Assembly (NCBI GenBank): GCA_009760855.2
Contig: WPIO01000025.1
Location: forward strand, 1,243,501 to 1,307,500
From: Cristatella mucedo
Lineage: Eukaryota > Bryozoa > Phylactolaemata > Cristatellidae
DNA length: 64,000 bases
Reading direction: 5' to 3'
The translations under genes were made by a program, and so were the position numbers. Of the stretch, positions 27,331 through 38,699 are shown in pieces. The notes below the pieces were generated by a model. It was not told where the DNA came from, did no database searches, and was given only the letters and a program-made list of their open reading frames with translations. The stretch's first letter is position 1, and every line of letters starts with the position of its first letter.

Positions 27331-27585
27331 CTTTCAGGTTGAATCTCACGCTGGATCTCAGGCTAGCTCTCAGGTTGAATCTCACGCTGGATCTCAGGTT
27401 GAATCTCAGGCTAGATCTCAGTTTGAGTCTCATGTCGAATCTCAGGGCTGGAGCTCAGGTTGAATCTCAGGGCTGGAGCTCAGGGCTGGAGCTCAGGTTG
27501 AATCTCAAGCTGGATCTCATGCTAGCTCTCATGCTAGCTCTCAGGCTGGATCTCATGCTAGCTCTCAGGCTCTCTACATTCGGAC
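27330..27585. repeat. 12-bp minisatellite (GAATCTCAGGCT-like)
   Basis: About 20 imperfect units alternating GAATCTCA, GGATCTCA, GGAGCTCA and TAGCTCTCA. It reads open as LRLDL or LRLNL repeats, joined to an L2 RT remnant. About 27590-28500 has no other recognised feature. Confidence 0.9.
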
Positions 27586-28503
27586 AAATCACATTAAGGT
27601 TTGACAAGACCCTGCTTAGCAATCTGCCTGTGATACATGCTCGTATCGAGAGGAAGGATATTGAAGGATCTGGGGGTCAACTGTGTCAGATGCTGATACG
27701 AGATCTTGGAGAGCTAGACGAGGTCTTCCCCCCGGGTCAGCATCGTTCAGTAGGTTATTGTAAACCTGCAGCGGAACCCGCGTGGACATCGCTGACATTG
27801 CACAGGGCATCTCTGGCATTGCACTGGTCCAATCTCAGTATGAGATTACAGGGCCTCGATTTCCTCCACTCAGTGGATTATCGCTCAGCCCAGCCTTGCT
27901 ACATCAATCCCTTACATGCATGCACACATAACCGCGCCTTGCCCTTGAATCCACATCAAAGAGCGGTCGACTACATCAAAGGACCATACAATGGTCATAC
28001 ACTGTACATCAAAGAGTCATAAATAGCTCAAGTGTGTGCACATGAAAAGGGCCGTAAATCGCCCAGACATTCTCAGCAATAAATGCTCGGCTCCCCATAC
28101 CCCGGCGGCCTCCATTCCGACGCCTCTTGGCGGCGGCGGCCACTCTTAACGGGTAGTGAAACGGCCGAGCGATAACCATTGCCGACTCTCGTTATGTGCC
28201 CGATGAGGACCATTATTTCTACTTAAATGTACAATGCAGCGCTTTCAGGCTGTGCCTCGCTTGCCACTGCGTTAACACTGACGAGGAGGACCGCTTGTCT
28301 ATCTCGCCGTACGAGTGCGGCGGCGTCTGGGCGGCCTCGGCCTCGTCGTCGCTTTTTCGTGTACTCGTCGAAGGTCCTCGTTCTGGGACTGTAGCCAACC
28401 ATCGCTGCATGCCGGGATAGGAGCCGCATATGCGGTGACGATACTACACACCTTATATGCCACACTTTTACGATGGCGGAGAATATTTTTACTAATTCCG
28501 AAA

Positions 28504-28647
28504 GTTCTACGGTTTGGCCCAGTGGTTAAGGTGCTCGCCCCGACCAAGGTCTTACCGAGGTCGTGGGCTCGAGCCCTTTGGCATATGTGAAGCGCCTGAA
28601 TGGAGATTAAGTTCTCTCAGGGCGCTATACAAATGAATTGTTTTCGT
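28504..28647 (+). mobile_element. SINE family A, best-preserved copy
   Basis: Pol III A box TGGCCCAGTGGTTAAGGTGC (28514 region) and B box GGGCTCGAGCCC (28565 region) form a tRNA-like head. The body is GGCATATGTGAAGCGCC, then the L2-like stem-loop tail GGAGATTAAGTTCTCTCAGG and CGCTATACAAATGAATTG. No tRNA acceptor structure closes, so it is a SINE and not a tRNA gene. Confidence 0.92.
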
Positions 28648-28649
28648 TT

Positions 28650-30754
28650 CCACACCGACTCATGCTCGCATTTTGCTGACAAATGAGCTTCTCTTGCGTG
28701 TCATTATGTCTGCAACTTCATCTGCGATGATGTCATCGAATTTGCAGCTTGGTGAATTTGCCACTTTTGTCATTTTTGTGCGTCTTCATGTCGACCAGCT
28801 TTGTGTGGTACCGACCTACTGCGGCTGCTGAATCAGCCTGTCGTAAAAGCGACTGGTCTGGACTTCTTACTCCGACTCCCAGTAACTTAAGCGTTCTCTG
28901 CTTTACGCAAGTCTGCCAGTGGGTATATGCTTCTAAGTGAGGTTGGAAACTGAGCGTTGTCTCTCATACCTCACAGACTTGCAGAGACGCTCTCGTACGG
29001 CCCTTAGCAGCGCCACCAGGTGACGCTGTTTGTTCTTACCAGCAGCTATTGGTGCAAGCTCGAGGTCCGGGATTACGTGAAGCGAAGCGGCGAAGGCGAG
29101 GAAGAGAATTCGGTCGCTGGTGTTTCCGATACACTGCTACATCCCAAGAGCAAACCGCCGTTTGGCGGGCGAGAGGAGTGCGGCGATTGTGTGCGACCTG
29201 GCGCTTGCTCGTCCGGCTGCAATAGTCGTACTTGATCGGCAAATTCAATAGCTGCCGCGTTGCATACTCGAAGCGCCCACCAGACGAAGAAGATTATCAT
29301 CATATCAAGCAGTCGTCCGGCTAGGGAATTTCACGATTTCCTCTTGAGCAGCGCATCCATCGCAGCGCGAGTGGGCGTACAGCGGACCCGACGGCGAGCG
29401 AGTCGATGTGCGGCGGATCTCGAATAGGGCGGCGGATAAAGTGCAGCGCCTCTGGGAGATGGTTCTAAGAGTTACGGCGCATTGCACTCGCTCCTAGCCG
29501 CCCACCGGCACATGCGCTGAGCACGTGGGACATGGCGGCGAGCCCCTCCCGTCATCCCGTACCGCGGCAATCCTCGTTTGTCTTTCAAGGACGAGCTCTC
29601 GCAGCGGCGGCCGCCGCCACCCATGTTATCTTTGGGGGCGTTTAATCTGGAGCGCAAACTATGGAAGAAGCTATTAGTGCAAGCCAAGTAGCGCGTCTCG
29701 CACGCGGCGACCCACTCGAGCACGCTAGAGATAGCGGCTCGGCGGGCGCACCCGGCGACGGCGTGCTGCTCCGATCTGCGTGGCCAGCGCCAGTCTGCCA
29801 ATGCCTCTCTCTCTCTCTCTCTCTCGCTCTCCTTCCGAATCTCTCTACCGCTTTTCCTCCCCGAATCCCCTTCTTTCATTCCTCCATGCGATCCAGTGTT
29901 CCCAGAATTCTGTCCTTCCGACAAGGCCTCGCCCGGCCACTTCGCGGGCACTTAGCCGCTCGGCGCCGGAAGGGGCGTTTCGAGGTTCTTTCTTGGCCGC
30001 CCGGCTCGTGCGCGGCCGGCGGCGCCTCATTCGCGAGGCAGCCCGGGGCGACCGAGGCTCTCGTGCAAAATGCCTAGACATAGAATCGGTTCTTTTAAGC
30101 ACGACTCAAATGTTCTATTATTACTATTACTGTTATGGCGACTGCCCTGCGGCTGCAGAGTGCTGCCCCGCCGCCGCCGCAGTCGCCTCTTCTCACCGAC
30201 TCCTTTCCTCCGCCCCGGACGCGGCTGACTCAGCAGCAGCAGCAGACAAAGGACACGGAGCAGTCGGAGCATTTGAATCTATCAGCTGCAGTCTCCATTG
30301 TCCCGAAGGTTTGCTCAGCTCCCCGAGCGGTGCGAGATTAAGTTGGCCCAGCGGCCCATTCAACTTGCCGTCGCTACTCTTTTAGCAGCACGCCTCGCGG
30401 CCGGCGGGCAATGACGTCAAGAGGCTGGCTACGTGTGCGCCCTCGCACGACCGTCCGCCGCCGCCGCCTCCACAGCCGCCACGGATGATGCAGCGGTCGG
30501 ACAGCAGCGGGAACCAGCGCGGCGGCCTGCGACGGTCCGGCCCGAGGGCTTCGGGCGACTTAGTGTTGTGTGACGGCGTCACCGGCGGCGGCTGTTCCAG
30601 TGTGAGTCTCACGCAGACAAAGCGGGCGCACGTGCGCGGTAAACGAGACCCTTTAATCCTCTCAACGGGCACATATATGAGAGCCCGATTAATCGCAGCA
30701 GTGAGACGAAATATAACACGCATTATTGGCCTGACGCTTCGCTGCGCTGCATCT
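28650..30754. other. Non-coding, GC-rich from 29040
   Basis: No gene was recognised. The segment 29390-30620 is CpG-rich with a short CT run (about 29805-29830) and CAG/CCG triplets. Long overlapping frames on both strands match composition. It could contain a promoter. Confidence 0.45.
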
Positions 30755-30767
30755 GTATATATATATC

Positions 30768-30802
<35 letters not shown>

Positions 30803-30889
30803 GAATATATATATATATATATATATTCGCTTTTTCTCTCTTCGAAGGCTCTAGACAGAGGTACAGAGGTCAGAGGTCTTTCTACCAAG

Positions 30890-30952
<63 letters not shown>

Positions 30953-31104
30953 GGCGAGAGATAAGGAGAGTGCGACGAAGAGGAAGAGAGCTAGCGAGAA
31001 AGAGAGAGAGCGAGAGAGAAAGAAAAGAGAAAGCGAAAGTGAGAGCAGGAGACAAAGATGAAGCGAGAATTAGAGAAAGAGCGAGCGAGAGAGAGAGAGA
31101 GAGA

Positions 31105-31110
<6 letters not shown>
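30755..31110. repeat. (TA)n then (GA)n microsatellites
   Basis: TA arrays at about 30760-30826 and 30893-30937 are followed by GAGA-rich DNA to about 31105. Confidence 0.9.
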
Positions 31111-31395
<285 letters not shown>

Positions 31396-32195
31396 GCATT
31401 TCGCGCAGGGTCAAGCGCTGGTGCCAGTCGGCGCCGACGGCATGCCGAGCGATAGGGCCGAGCGCTCGCGCATGCGCACGAGGCAGCGACGAGCGGACTC
31501 CTTCGGCGCTGGCGCTCGCTCGCTGTCTCGCGGAACCGATTTCGGACGCTGGCGGTTAGAAGCTTACTTCATACGTATTGCTCGGTCGCTATCTTTCTAG
31601 GGAGCTGGCGGCAAGCGGGCTCTCGCATAGCTGACTGCTGGGCTACACACTTCGCCACTTCGAGAACAAACGCTGCTTAAGCCATTTTTGCGGAACACCT
31701 ACATCTGCACCGCGGTGCAGTGCAGCGGCAGGAGCTGCTCGTTGGTGCAGCGAGAGAAAACGGCTCGCCAGTCGCTGTTTCATCTCGCAGGATACAATCA
31801 CTTTCGGAGCTGCGGGCGACGCTTAGACCGCTCGGCAGGCCGGTGAACTGCAGATCTACACAAAAACTACGAGAAGACAAAGTGAACTCACGTTTCGTTC
31901 AGCAAACCGCGTGCAGTCCTGATTGAACCATGCCAACACTCTTTCTGTGTGTCAGCTCGTTTTTGAAGGCTGCTGAGCGGTCACCGCTGGGCTATAAAGC
32001 TGCATACAGCTTGCCTTCTTAGTATTTGCGCGCTCAGTGGTAGTACGAACGTGAGCATCGGCCGCCGAGGTGAGTCGCTGGACGAGAGTCTGACTCTCTC
32101 GACTCGTAATCAATTTTTTGACATTATTGTCGATAGCAGCCGGTGTAGGTACATTCTATTTAACGTGGCTTTCTTACTCTCCACTTCTCTCGTGT

Positions 32196-32303
32196 CTTCT
32201 CTCTGTCTCTGTCTCTCTGTCTCTCCCTGTCACTCTGTCTCTCTGTCTCTTGGTCTCTGTCTCACTCTCTGTCTCTCTCTCTCTGTCTCTCGGTCTCTCT
32301 CAG

Positions 32304-32335
<32 letters not shown>

Positions 32336-32531
32336 AGTCTCTCTATGTCTGTGTGTGTGTCTCTCCGTCTCTCTCTGTCTCTCTATCTCTCTGTCTCTGT
32401 CTCTCTGTCTGTCTCTCTCTCGGTCTCTCTCTCCCTCTGTGTGTGTGTGTCTCTCCGTCTCTCTCTGTCTCTCTATCTCTCTGTCTCTCTGTCTCTCTGT
32501 CTGTCTCTCTCTCGGTCTCTCTCTCCCTCTG

Positions 32532-32564
<33 letters not shown>

Positions 32565-32580
32565 ATGTCTCTGTGTGTGC

Positions 32581-32648
<68 letters not shown>

Positions 32649-33165
32649 GTCTCTCTCTCTCTCTGTTTCTCTCTCTATCTCTATCTCTCTCTCTCTCTCG
32701 GTCTCTCTCTGTCTGTCTCTCTCAGTCTCTCTCTGTCTCTCTGTCTCTCCGTGTGTGTCTTTTTCTCTCTCTGTCTCTCTTTGTCTCTCTCTCTCTGTCT
32801 CTCTCAGTATTTATCTCTGTCTCCCTCTCAGTCTTTATCTCTGGCTCTGTGTGTGTGTGTGTCTCTCTCTGTCTCTCTGTCTCTCGGTCTCTCTCTCTCT
32901 CTGTCTCTCTGTCTCTCTCTGTCTCTCTCTTCGTCTCTCTCTCTGCCTCACGGTCTCTCTCAGTCTCTCTCTCCCTCTCTCTGTCTCTCTCTGTGTCTCT
33001 TTCTCGCTCTATCTCTCTCTGTCTCTTTGTCTCTCTGTCTCTCTATCTCTCTCTCTGTTCTCTCTGTCTCTCTCTCTGTCTCTCTCTGGCTCTGTCTCTG
33101 TCTCTCTCTGTCTCTCTCTCTCTCTCAGTCTTTCTCTGTTTCTTTTTCTTTCACTCTCCGACATC
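32196..33165. repeat. Very long CT/TCTG imperfect array
   Basis: About 970 bp of TCTCTG, TCTC and TGTG phases with GGT and CAG interruptions. Three overlapping frames of 280-395 codons read Ser-Leu-Val-Cys repeats and are artefacts. Confidence 0.95.
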
Positions 33166-33177
33166 TCAATTTGGCCA

Positions 33178-33262
33178 CGTTATTTCCTAGAAAGAGATTG
33201 AGTTCTGTGAGGGCCACGTTATTTCCTAGAAAGAGATTGAGTTCTGTGAGGGCAGCTTATCA
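33178..33262 (+). mobile_element. L2 tail fragment, tandemly duplicated
   Basis: CCACGTTATTTCCTAGAAAG plus AGATTGAGTTCTGTGAGGG occurs twice in a row (42-bp unit). It is an L2 3' tail next to the CT array. About 33265-33835 has no recognised feature. Confidence 0.65.
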
Positions 33263-33837
33263 TTTCAGCGTGCGATACCAGTGCCAGTTACTGGCAGACT
33301 GGTGATAGAGGGGTAGAATCTTAAAGTGCTATGCAAATGCTCTACTGCTGGCATACTAAAAAATTTCTGTCTTACCACCAGGTACTTCAACCTGAGAGCA
33401 CTTTTACAGTGCTTTAAGAGAAGAAATCTCTTTGTTGGCCCTGTACTTATTTTGAAAAAGCTCGTGTCCGCTAGATAGTGTTAATGAAAATAAAAATTTC
33501 AATCAGAACATGCACACTGTATCATTCACTGTGACTAAGAATTATATTAAATACAATGAAAAATGGGTGGGCTTTTAGCTTCTGTCTACATGTCCGCAAG
33601 TAAGAGAATGTTGGAGGTCACTCTTTAGTGAATTCCAAACTTTAGAGCATAAGTTGACATTAGTGTTGTTTTACTCAGCTGAAAGTATGCACAATTGACA
33701 GTCAAGCCGACATAGTTATTCGTTAAAGTCATTTTGGAGCAAGACGTCAGTTGAACATTGAACAGGACGCGATTGCGTAAAGAGGCAAAAGGAGATAAGC
33801 TGGCGGAGGCAATTCTAAGAGTAAGGGTTTTCAGTTA

Positions 33838-34490
33838 ATGATATTAATAATAATAACGATATATTTCAATAGCACCCTCAGAGAACTTATAAAGTCTTTC
33901 TAAGCACTTTATATTTAATCCCAAGGAAGCATGATCAAATGATTAGTGGTAACATGCACAATTTCAATCTGATGTTGTCGTCTTGTGCAAGGTAATTTTG
34001 GAAGAGGACACGTAGATTTCGTGCAGATGCAATTGAAGATATTCTGGCAGAGCCGATTATTTTGAAGGTTAGGCTTTCCAATTTCTGAGTCACACTTGGT
34101 TTGCCCATAACTAGTAAGTTGGTTTTGTCGTCATTCAATTTGAGAAAGTTTGCTGCCATCAATGTATGGATGTCAGCAATACATGCAGCAAGGGAGTTGA
34201 GAGAGTTGGACGTGCTAGAGAGAGCTGAGAAGGATCAAAGTAAAGGTACAACTGAGTTTCATCCACATAGAAGTAAAAGCCTAGGTTGTGCTCGGAGATC
34301 ACATCGGAAAGAGAGAGATTATAAACTCCTAAAAGAAGCGGACCAAGCACAAAGGCCAAGGCCGTATGCCGTACTTTAGTGGTTCATCGACTGAGCTCTG
34401 TCCATTCACATCGATACTCTAGAGTCTCTCACTAAGATAGAACCTAAACCATTGTAATGATGTGCCACTGATGCGAAGGTGAGATGAGAG
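33838..34490 (-). mobile_element. L2-clade LINE, internally deleted
   Basis: The plus-strand left edge is the tail (ATAATAATAATAACG, AGCACCCTCAGAGAAC). The minus strand gives LRVLFQNYLAQDDNI, SVTQKLESLTFKI and LLVMGKP. Upstream is YFYVDETQLYLYF, where the RT catalytic YADD has become YVDE. The segment between the 3' UTR and RT is missing. Confidence 0.8.
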
Positions 34491-34559
34491 GCTCACTACC
34501 TTAACTCCTCTTGTGACTCTGCTATGCTTCCCACTTTCTCTTCGTTACGTGAGACGAAT

Positions 34560-34690
34560 TTTGTTGGCTACCGAATGCGTACCGAAAGCCACTTAAGCTG
34601 CGAGTGCGCAATACAAAACTCTCCTGCGTAACACCCACTTAGTATTTATGGCTTTGTGGAGTTACAGAAGGAGATACATTACATTACATA
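34560..34690 (+). repeat. Dispersed repeat family C, copy 1
   Basis: GTTGGCTACCGAATGCGTAC, AAAACTCTCCTGCGTAACAC, CCACTTAGTATTTATGGC and GGAGTTACAGAAGGAGATAC, with a TACATTACATTACATA end. Shared with 36446-36562 and 45782-45915. No coding potential or RNA polymerase III boxes were seen. About 34695-35380 shows nothing recognisable. Confidence 0.75.
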
Positions 34691-35382
34691 AAGCAACTCT
34701 AGGGATGCTGCCACCCTAGGGATGGACCCTCTGATCTTGTCTATCTAACTAACAAGAGAGTTAGAGAAACGATTGGCTAGATCACCACATTGATCACGAG
34801 GTAAGGAGCTAACCTGGCACCGGTTAAGGAGATGGCCGATCGTATATATAAGCCTTTTTGGATTGTGCTTCTCTGATTTGACTATATCTTTCCTTTGCTC
34901 GTATCGATTGGTAAGATCTACAGTAGTCCTAGTAAGTCAAAGTAAATTCACGTAATGCATGCATTTCACGTAAATTAGAAGTGTTGTCGATAAGGATATG
35001 TCGTGGGGGAGAGACTTGTACGGCGCACGTGGTAATGCGCTGTGGTTGTATCGCCAGAAAAGCTGCTGGTATCACTTGTGATTTTAAGACGCTATCCCGG
35101 CGCTTCCTTTTTAGTCGAGTCGCTGACGAACTGCTAACGAAGTCTTGATGGCCTGCTGCATCAAAAGTCTATCGTGAATCTATAGTGCTTTGGATAAAGC
35201 ACGTCTACTCGAACTTCTGATAAGGTAATTATCCCAATTAATTTTAGTCACCTAGCTCAAGGGTTACGAACATAATCCGACAATTTGCTTTGCTTGAAGG
35301 GGTTTCTTAATCTTCAGAGTATTTTTCCAGAACTTGTCAAGCACATCTATTTTATTGTCTGAATACAAAAGCAACTAATTAC

Positions 35383-35500
35383 TGTGATTTTGGGACTGGG
35401 ACAAGGTCCTCACCTTCAACGATTAAGGTCACGGATTCTAGCGTCACGACGTATAAAAGCGCACGGATGGAGATTATGCTCTTTCAGGGCGCCACTCCAG
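35383..35500 (+). mobile_element. SINE family A, degraded copy
   Basis: TGGGACAAGGTCCTCACCTT head, GGTCACGGATTCTAGCG B-box region, AAAAGCGCACGGATGGAGAT then TATGCTCTTTCAGGGCGCC tail. Confidence 0.55.
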
Positions 35501-35521
35501 TGCATTGCATTTATTGATAGT

Positions 35522-36174
35522 TACAGTCGTCCCTCTCCGCGCTTCAGCTTTCGCGGCTTTACTCAATCGCGTTTTTTTTAAATATATTAATTAGGAAGTT
35601 GATTGAGGTCGTGGAAATGATACAGCTCGAGCTCGGTTTTGTAAGTCAATTAATTGTACATCCCTGTATTACAATTAAGTTGAAATTACTGTGCGTATTT
35701 ACTGCAGGCCTATGTATTTGAGCACCGCCGCAAATCCTTCAATGCTAAGTGCAGCCGCCCGACCACTTCTTGTGTATGGGCAAGAAACGTTTTTCCAAAA
35801 ATTCGGGTGAGGTGATTATAAACTAATCAGATCGTGCTGTTCACTGATTGGCTATCCTATCCTCTCCCTGTCCTGGCCGCCGATTGACTCAACCTCACTC
35901 AAGTTCGTTTCCCTCATATTTGTAACGTTTAATGTCTTATTTGATCTTATTTTATCTAATATACTGGGTAGTACGAGTGGAATAGTGACTAAATGGGTGT
36001 TATTTCATGTTCAGAGGGCTCTAATAATGTTAAAAATCGTATTCATAGGGTCGTGAACAGGTTTTCTATGCTCAACTACGAAAATATTTGATTTATAAAT
36101 AAAAAATCCAACTTCGCGGAAATTCAATCATCACTGTAGAGTCTGGAACCGATTAACCACGATAAACGAGGGGC
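35522..36174. mobile_element. pogo/Tigger-like non-autonomous DNA transposon
   Basis: The left end CAGTCGTCCCTC plus a GCGCTTCAGCTTTCGCGG segment and the right end (reverse complement AGTCGCCCCTCGTTTATCGT, GGTTAATCGG) are the TIR style of pogo/Tigger-like elements. Length is about 650 bp. The interior has no transposase frame. TA-containing flanks (TTA left, TTATA right) fit a TA target. About 36175-36445 has no recognised feature. Confidence 0.6.
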
Positions 36175-36445
36175 GACTTTATATCTATTTGTTTCGTCTG
36201 GCGCACGGAGGAAATGAACATTAAGTAAAAAGAAGTCTGCTTGTTTGCTAGCTTTCGCTGACTAAGGGAAGAGACCGGCGCAGTTTTTAAATATTAACAA
36301 TAATTACGAAATGCATTCTTGTAGTAGAGATTAGAAATTTGATATGCAAATTATCTGAAACACCATTGTCATTTTTAAGCGCATATGCATTTCCCATAAA
36401 ATTGGAGCTTTCCAAAATTTTCTAGTAGCTGGCGTATTTCTACTC

Positions 36446-36562
36446 TTGGCTACCGAATGCGTACAGGAAACGGCTTGGGCTTGGTGTGCTGTAGAAAACT
36501 CTCCTACGTAACACCCACTTAGTCTTTATGGCCGTTAGGATTTACAAATGGAGGTACATTCA
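36446..36562 (+). repeat. Dispersed repeat family C, copy 2
   Basis: TTGGCTACCGAATGCGTACA, GAAAACTCTCCTACGTAACA, CCCACTTAGTCTTTATGGCC and ATGGAGGTACATTCA. More diverged than copies 1 and 3. About 36565-36875 holds nothing recognised. Confidence 0.7.
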
Positions 36563-36879
36563 TATCTAACAGTTTTACGAAGCCATCGCTAAAGCAATTT
36601 CCTGGAACGTGCTATCGCTTTCCAAGAAATATAGGATGTTCTGCTAGTTTTGATTTGTAGTGGTTAAGCAACAATTTCTGATATGCAATTTGAATTCCTA
36701 GTACTTCTTTATTTGCTTATATAAATCAGCTCCAGGTATGCGTTTCCCTTAGTAACAAGCCAGAACTGCATTACGACGCAACTCGCGGCGTATGCAAATG
36801 AAATGGTAAACAAGTGCAAGAAAGTGAACAAAGTGATGGTGTCAAGTGTATGTGGCAGTGAATAACACATCGGCTCCAC

Positions 36880-37675
36880 AGCCAAGTACGCCTACTTTTA
36901 ACTACAAAACATTGCTGAAATTCGGGCTTGTTTAGACGGGGATACTACATCTAAATTGATGCATGCATTTGTGACATCCCGTCTTGACTTCTGTAACTCA
37001 CTGCTCGCTGGTCTACCGGCCTGTGCAATCAGACGTTTACAGCTGGTGCAAAATTCTGCAGCTAGGCTTGTCTGTCGTGAGCGTTGCAGTTAGCTTATCA
37101 CACCACTTCTCGCCGACCTGCACTGGCTCCCAGTCAAGCAACGGATTGACTTCAAGGTTTTGTCGCTCACTTTTAGGTCACTTCATTCTTTGACTCCAGC
37201 CTATCTCTCAGATCTACTCCCCCACCAGGCCAAGCATCGTACCACCCGCCTCTCGGAATCCAACAGCTTACCAATACCTCGTACAAACCTCAAATCCTTT
37301 GGAGACCGTGCATTTAGTTCGCATGCTCCCAAAGCCTGGAACTCCCTCCCGACCTGCGCCAGAACATCCACTGACTTGACCACATTTAAAAGAAACTTAA
37401 AAAACACACCTATTTAGGACAGCATTTAGTGGGTCCCTGTGATTCGTCCTTGATGTGCTTATGCGTGCTGACACTGTGCATGCTGCCACTAACCACATTT
37501 GCATGCTGACCCTGTGCATGTCACCCCTAACCATATTATTCATGTTGTTTGTGTATCAATCATGATATTACTCACCATTCAATCGCGTTTCCCTTTGCAG
37601 CAAATGTAAAGCGCCTAGAAAGAGAGTAAGTTCTCTGAGGGCGCTTTATCAAGTGCATTATTATTATTTTTATAG
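36880..37675 (+). mobile_element. L2-clade LINE, 5'-truncated
   Basis: KYAYF-like start, then NIAEIRACLDGDTTSKLMHA, FVTSRLDFCNSLLAGLPACA, LSLTFRSLHSLTPAYLSDLL, HQAKHRTTRLSESNSLPIP, TNLKSFGDRAF and HAPKAWNSLPT. The 3' UTR ends in AGCGCCTAGAAAGAGAGTAA and TTCTCTGAGGGCGCTT, then (ATT)n. This is one of the youngest-looking copies. Confidence 0.88.
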
Positions 37676-37679
37676 TGAA

Positions 37680-38384
37680 TCGATGAAGAAACCAATACCG
37701 GCGGAAGTTGCCTGTTCAGAACGCTGCAGAACAAGGAAAATCACTGCTAAACAATCAGCAAAAAACATGGATAACAATGTTTTCATTTAAGAATTGTAGA
37801 AGTAAATAAGGCTTACTAAAAGTAATATTGCACCACGTTCAAACTTTCTATAAAAATAAACGTTTGAAAATTTAAAACTTTGCATTTGAAAGAAATTTTA
37901 GTTCTGAACTTTCATCTTTGAAATCCAGCAGTGAAATCCACTAATTTTTTATGGGTCTTCGATAATATTTATATAAATAGGTAAAACTTTAATACTATGA
38001 CTTGGAAAAAAATTAATTTATCTATTAAAATATCAACTTATGAGAGTGAACTAGCCAATGCACAATTATTAGTTCTGATATTTACGCTATATTTAAGCTA
38101 TTATTCAGAGCCAGCTTTCTCTGTCACAGTTATACCTCTACGACAAAAGTTATCACGTAGCTGGGAGAAAATGGCGTCACGGCAGTAATAGCCACCACCG
38201 GCGTATTCCATTCACCATTGTCTCGAGCCGCCCATCGCGATCTCCCTCTAGCGCTGCTGAGAATCGTTTTAACTTTGTGGTCATCAGGCCAGCTACTATC
38301 CATATTAACGGTTGTCTTTAGAATGCTCGCTTAATGTGTAACAAACCCGTAATATTACATAAAATGATTAATGATGACAATTCC
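37680..38384. other. AT-rich stretch without recognised features
   Basis: Low-complexity AT-rich DNA without gene or repeat family similarity that I can see. Confidence 0.5.
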
Positions 38385-38655
38385 GACTTGTTCGAAAATC
38401 TCACCAACATTTAGTGGAGTTTTGTGATTTGTCCTTTGTGTGCTTATACGTGCAGACATTTTGCATCCTGCCACTAACCGTATTTGTATGTTGACACTGT
38501 GCATGTCACCTCTAACCATGTTATGCTTGTTGACATTGTGCATGTAACCACTAAGCATTTGATCACGATTCCTCTGCAGCAAATGTAAAGTGCCTAAAAC
38601 GAGATTAGGTTCTTGGGGGCTATGCAAATGTATCATTATTATTATTATCACTATA
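38385..38655 (+). mobile_element. L2 3' UTR and tail fragment
   Basis: Contains TGTGATTTGTCCTTTGTGTG, CATCCTGCCACTAACCG, GCATGTCACCTCTAACCATG and the degraded tail AGTGCCTAAAACGAGATTAG, then (ATT)n. No RT portion is left. Confidence 0.75.
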
Positions 38656-38699
38656 GCTTTGACCGAGACCTTAGCTGAAGCCGACATAAATCCGACCAC

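Noticed and set aside
27150..28022. 290-codon open frame as a gene
   Set aside because: It is an L2 RT remnant joined to a 12-bp minisatellite; no independent gene signature.
28504..28580. tRNA gene
   Set aside because: A and B boxes are present but no acceptor stem closes and the sequence continues into the SINE body and L2-like tail.
32118..33305. Overlapping open frames of 280-395 codons in all three forward frames
   Set aside because: They are translations of the CT/TCTG array with no stop-forming triplets; all frames read Ser-Leu-Val-Cys repeats.
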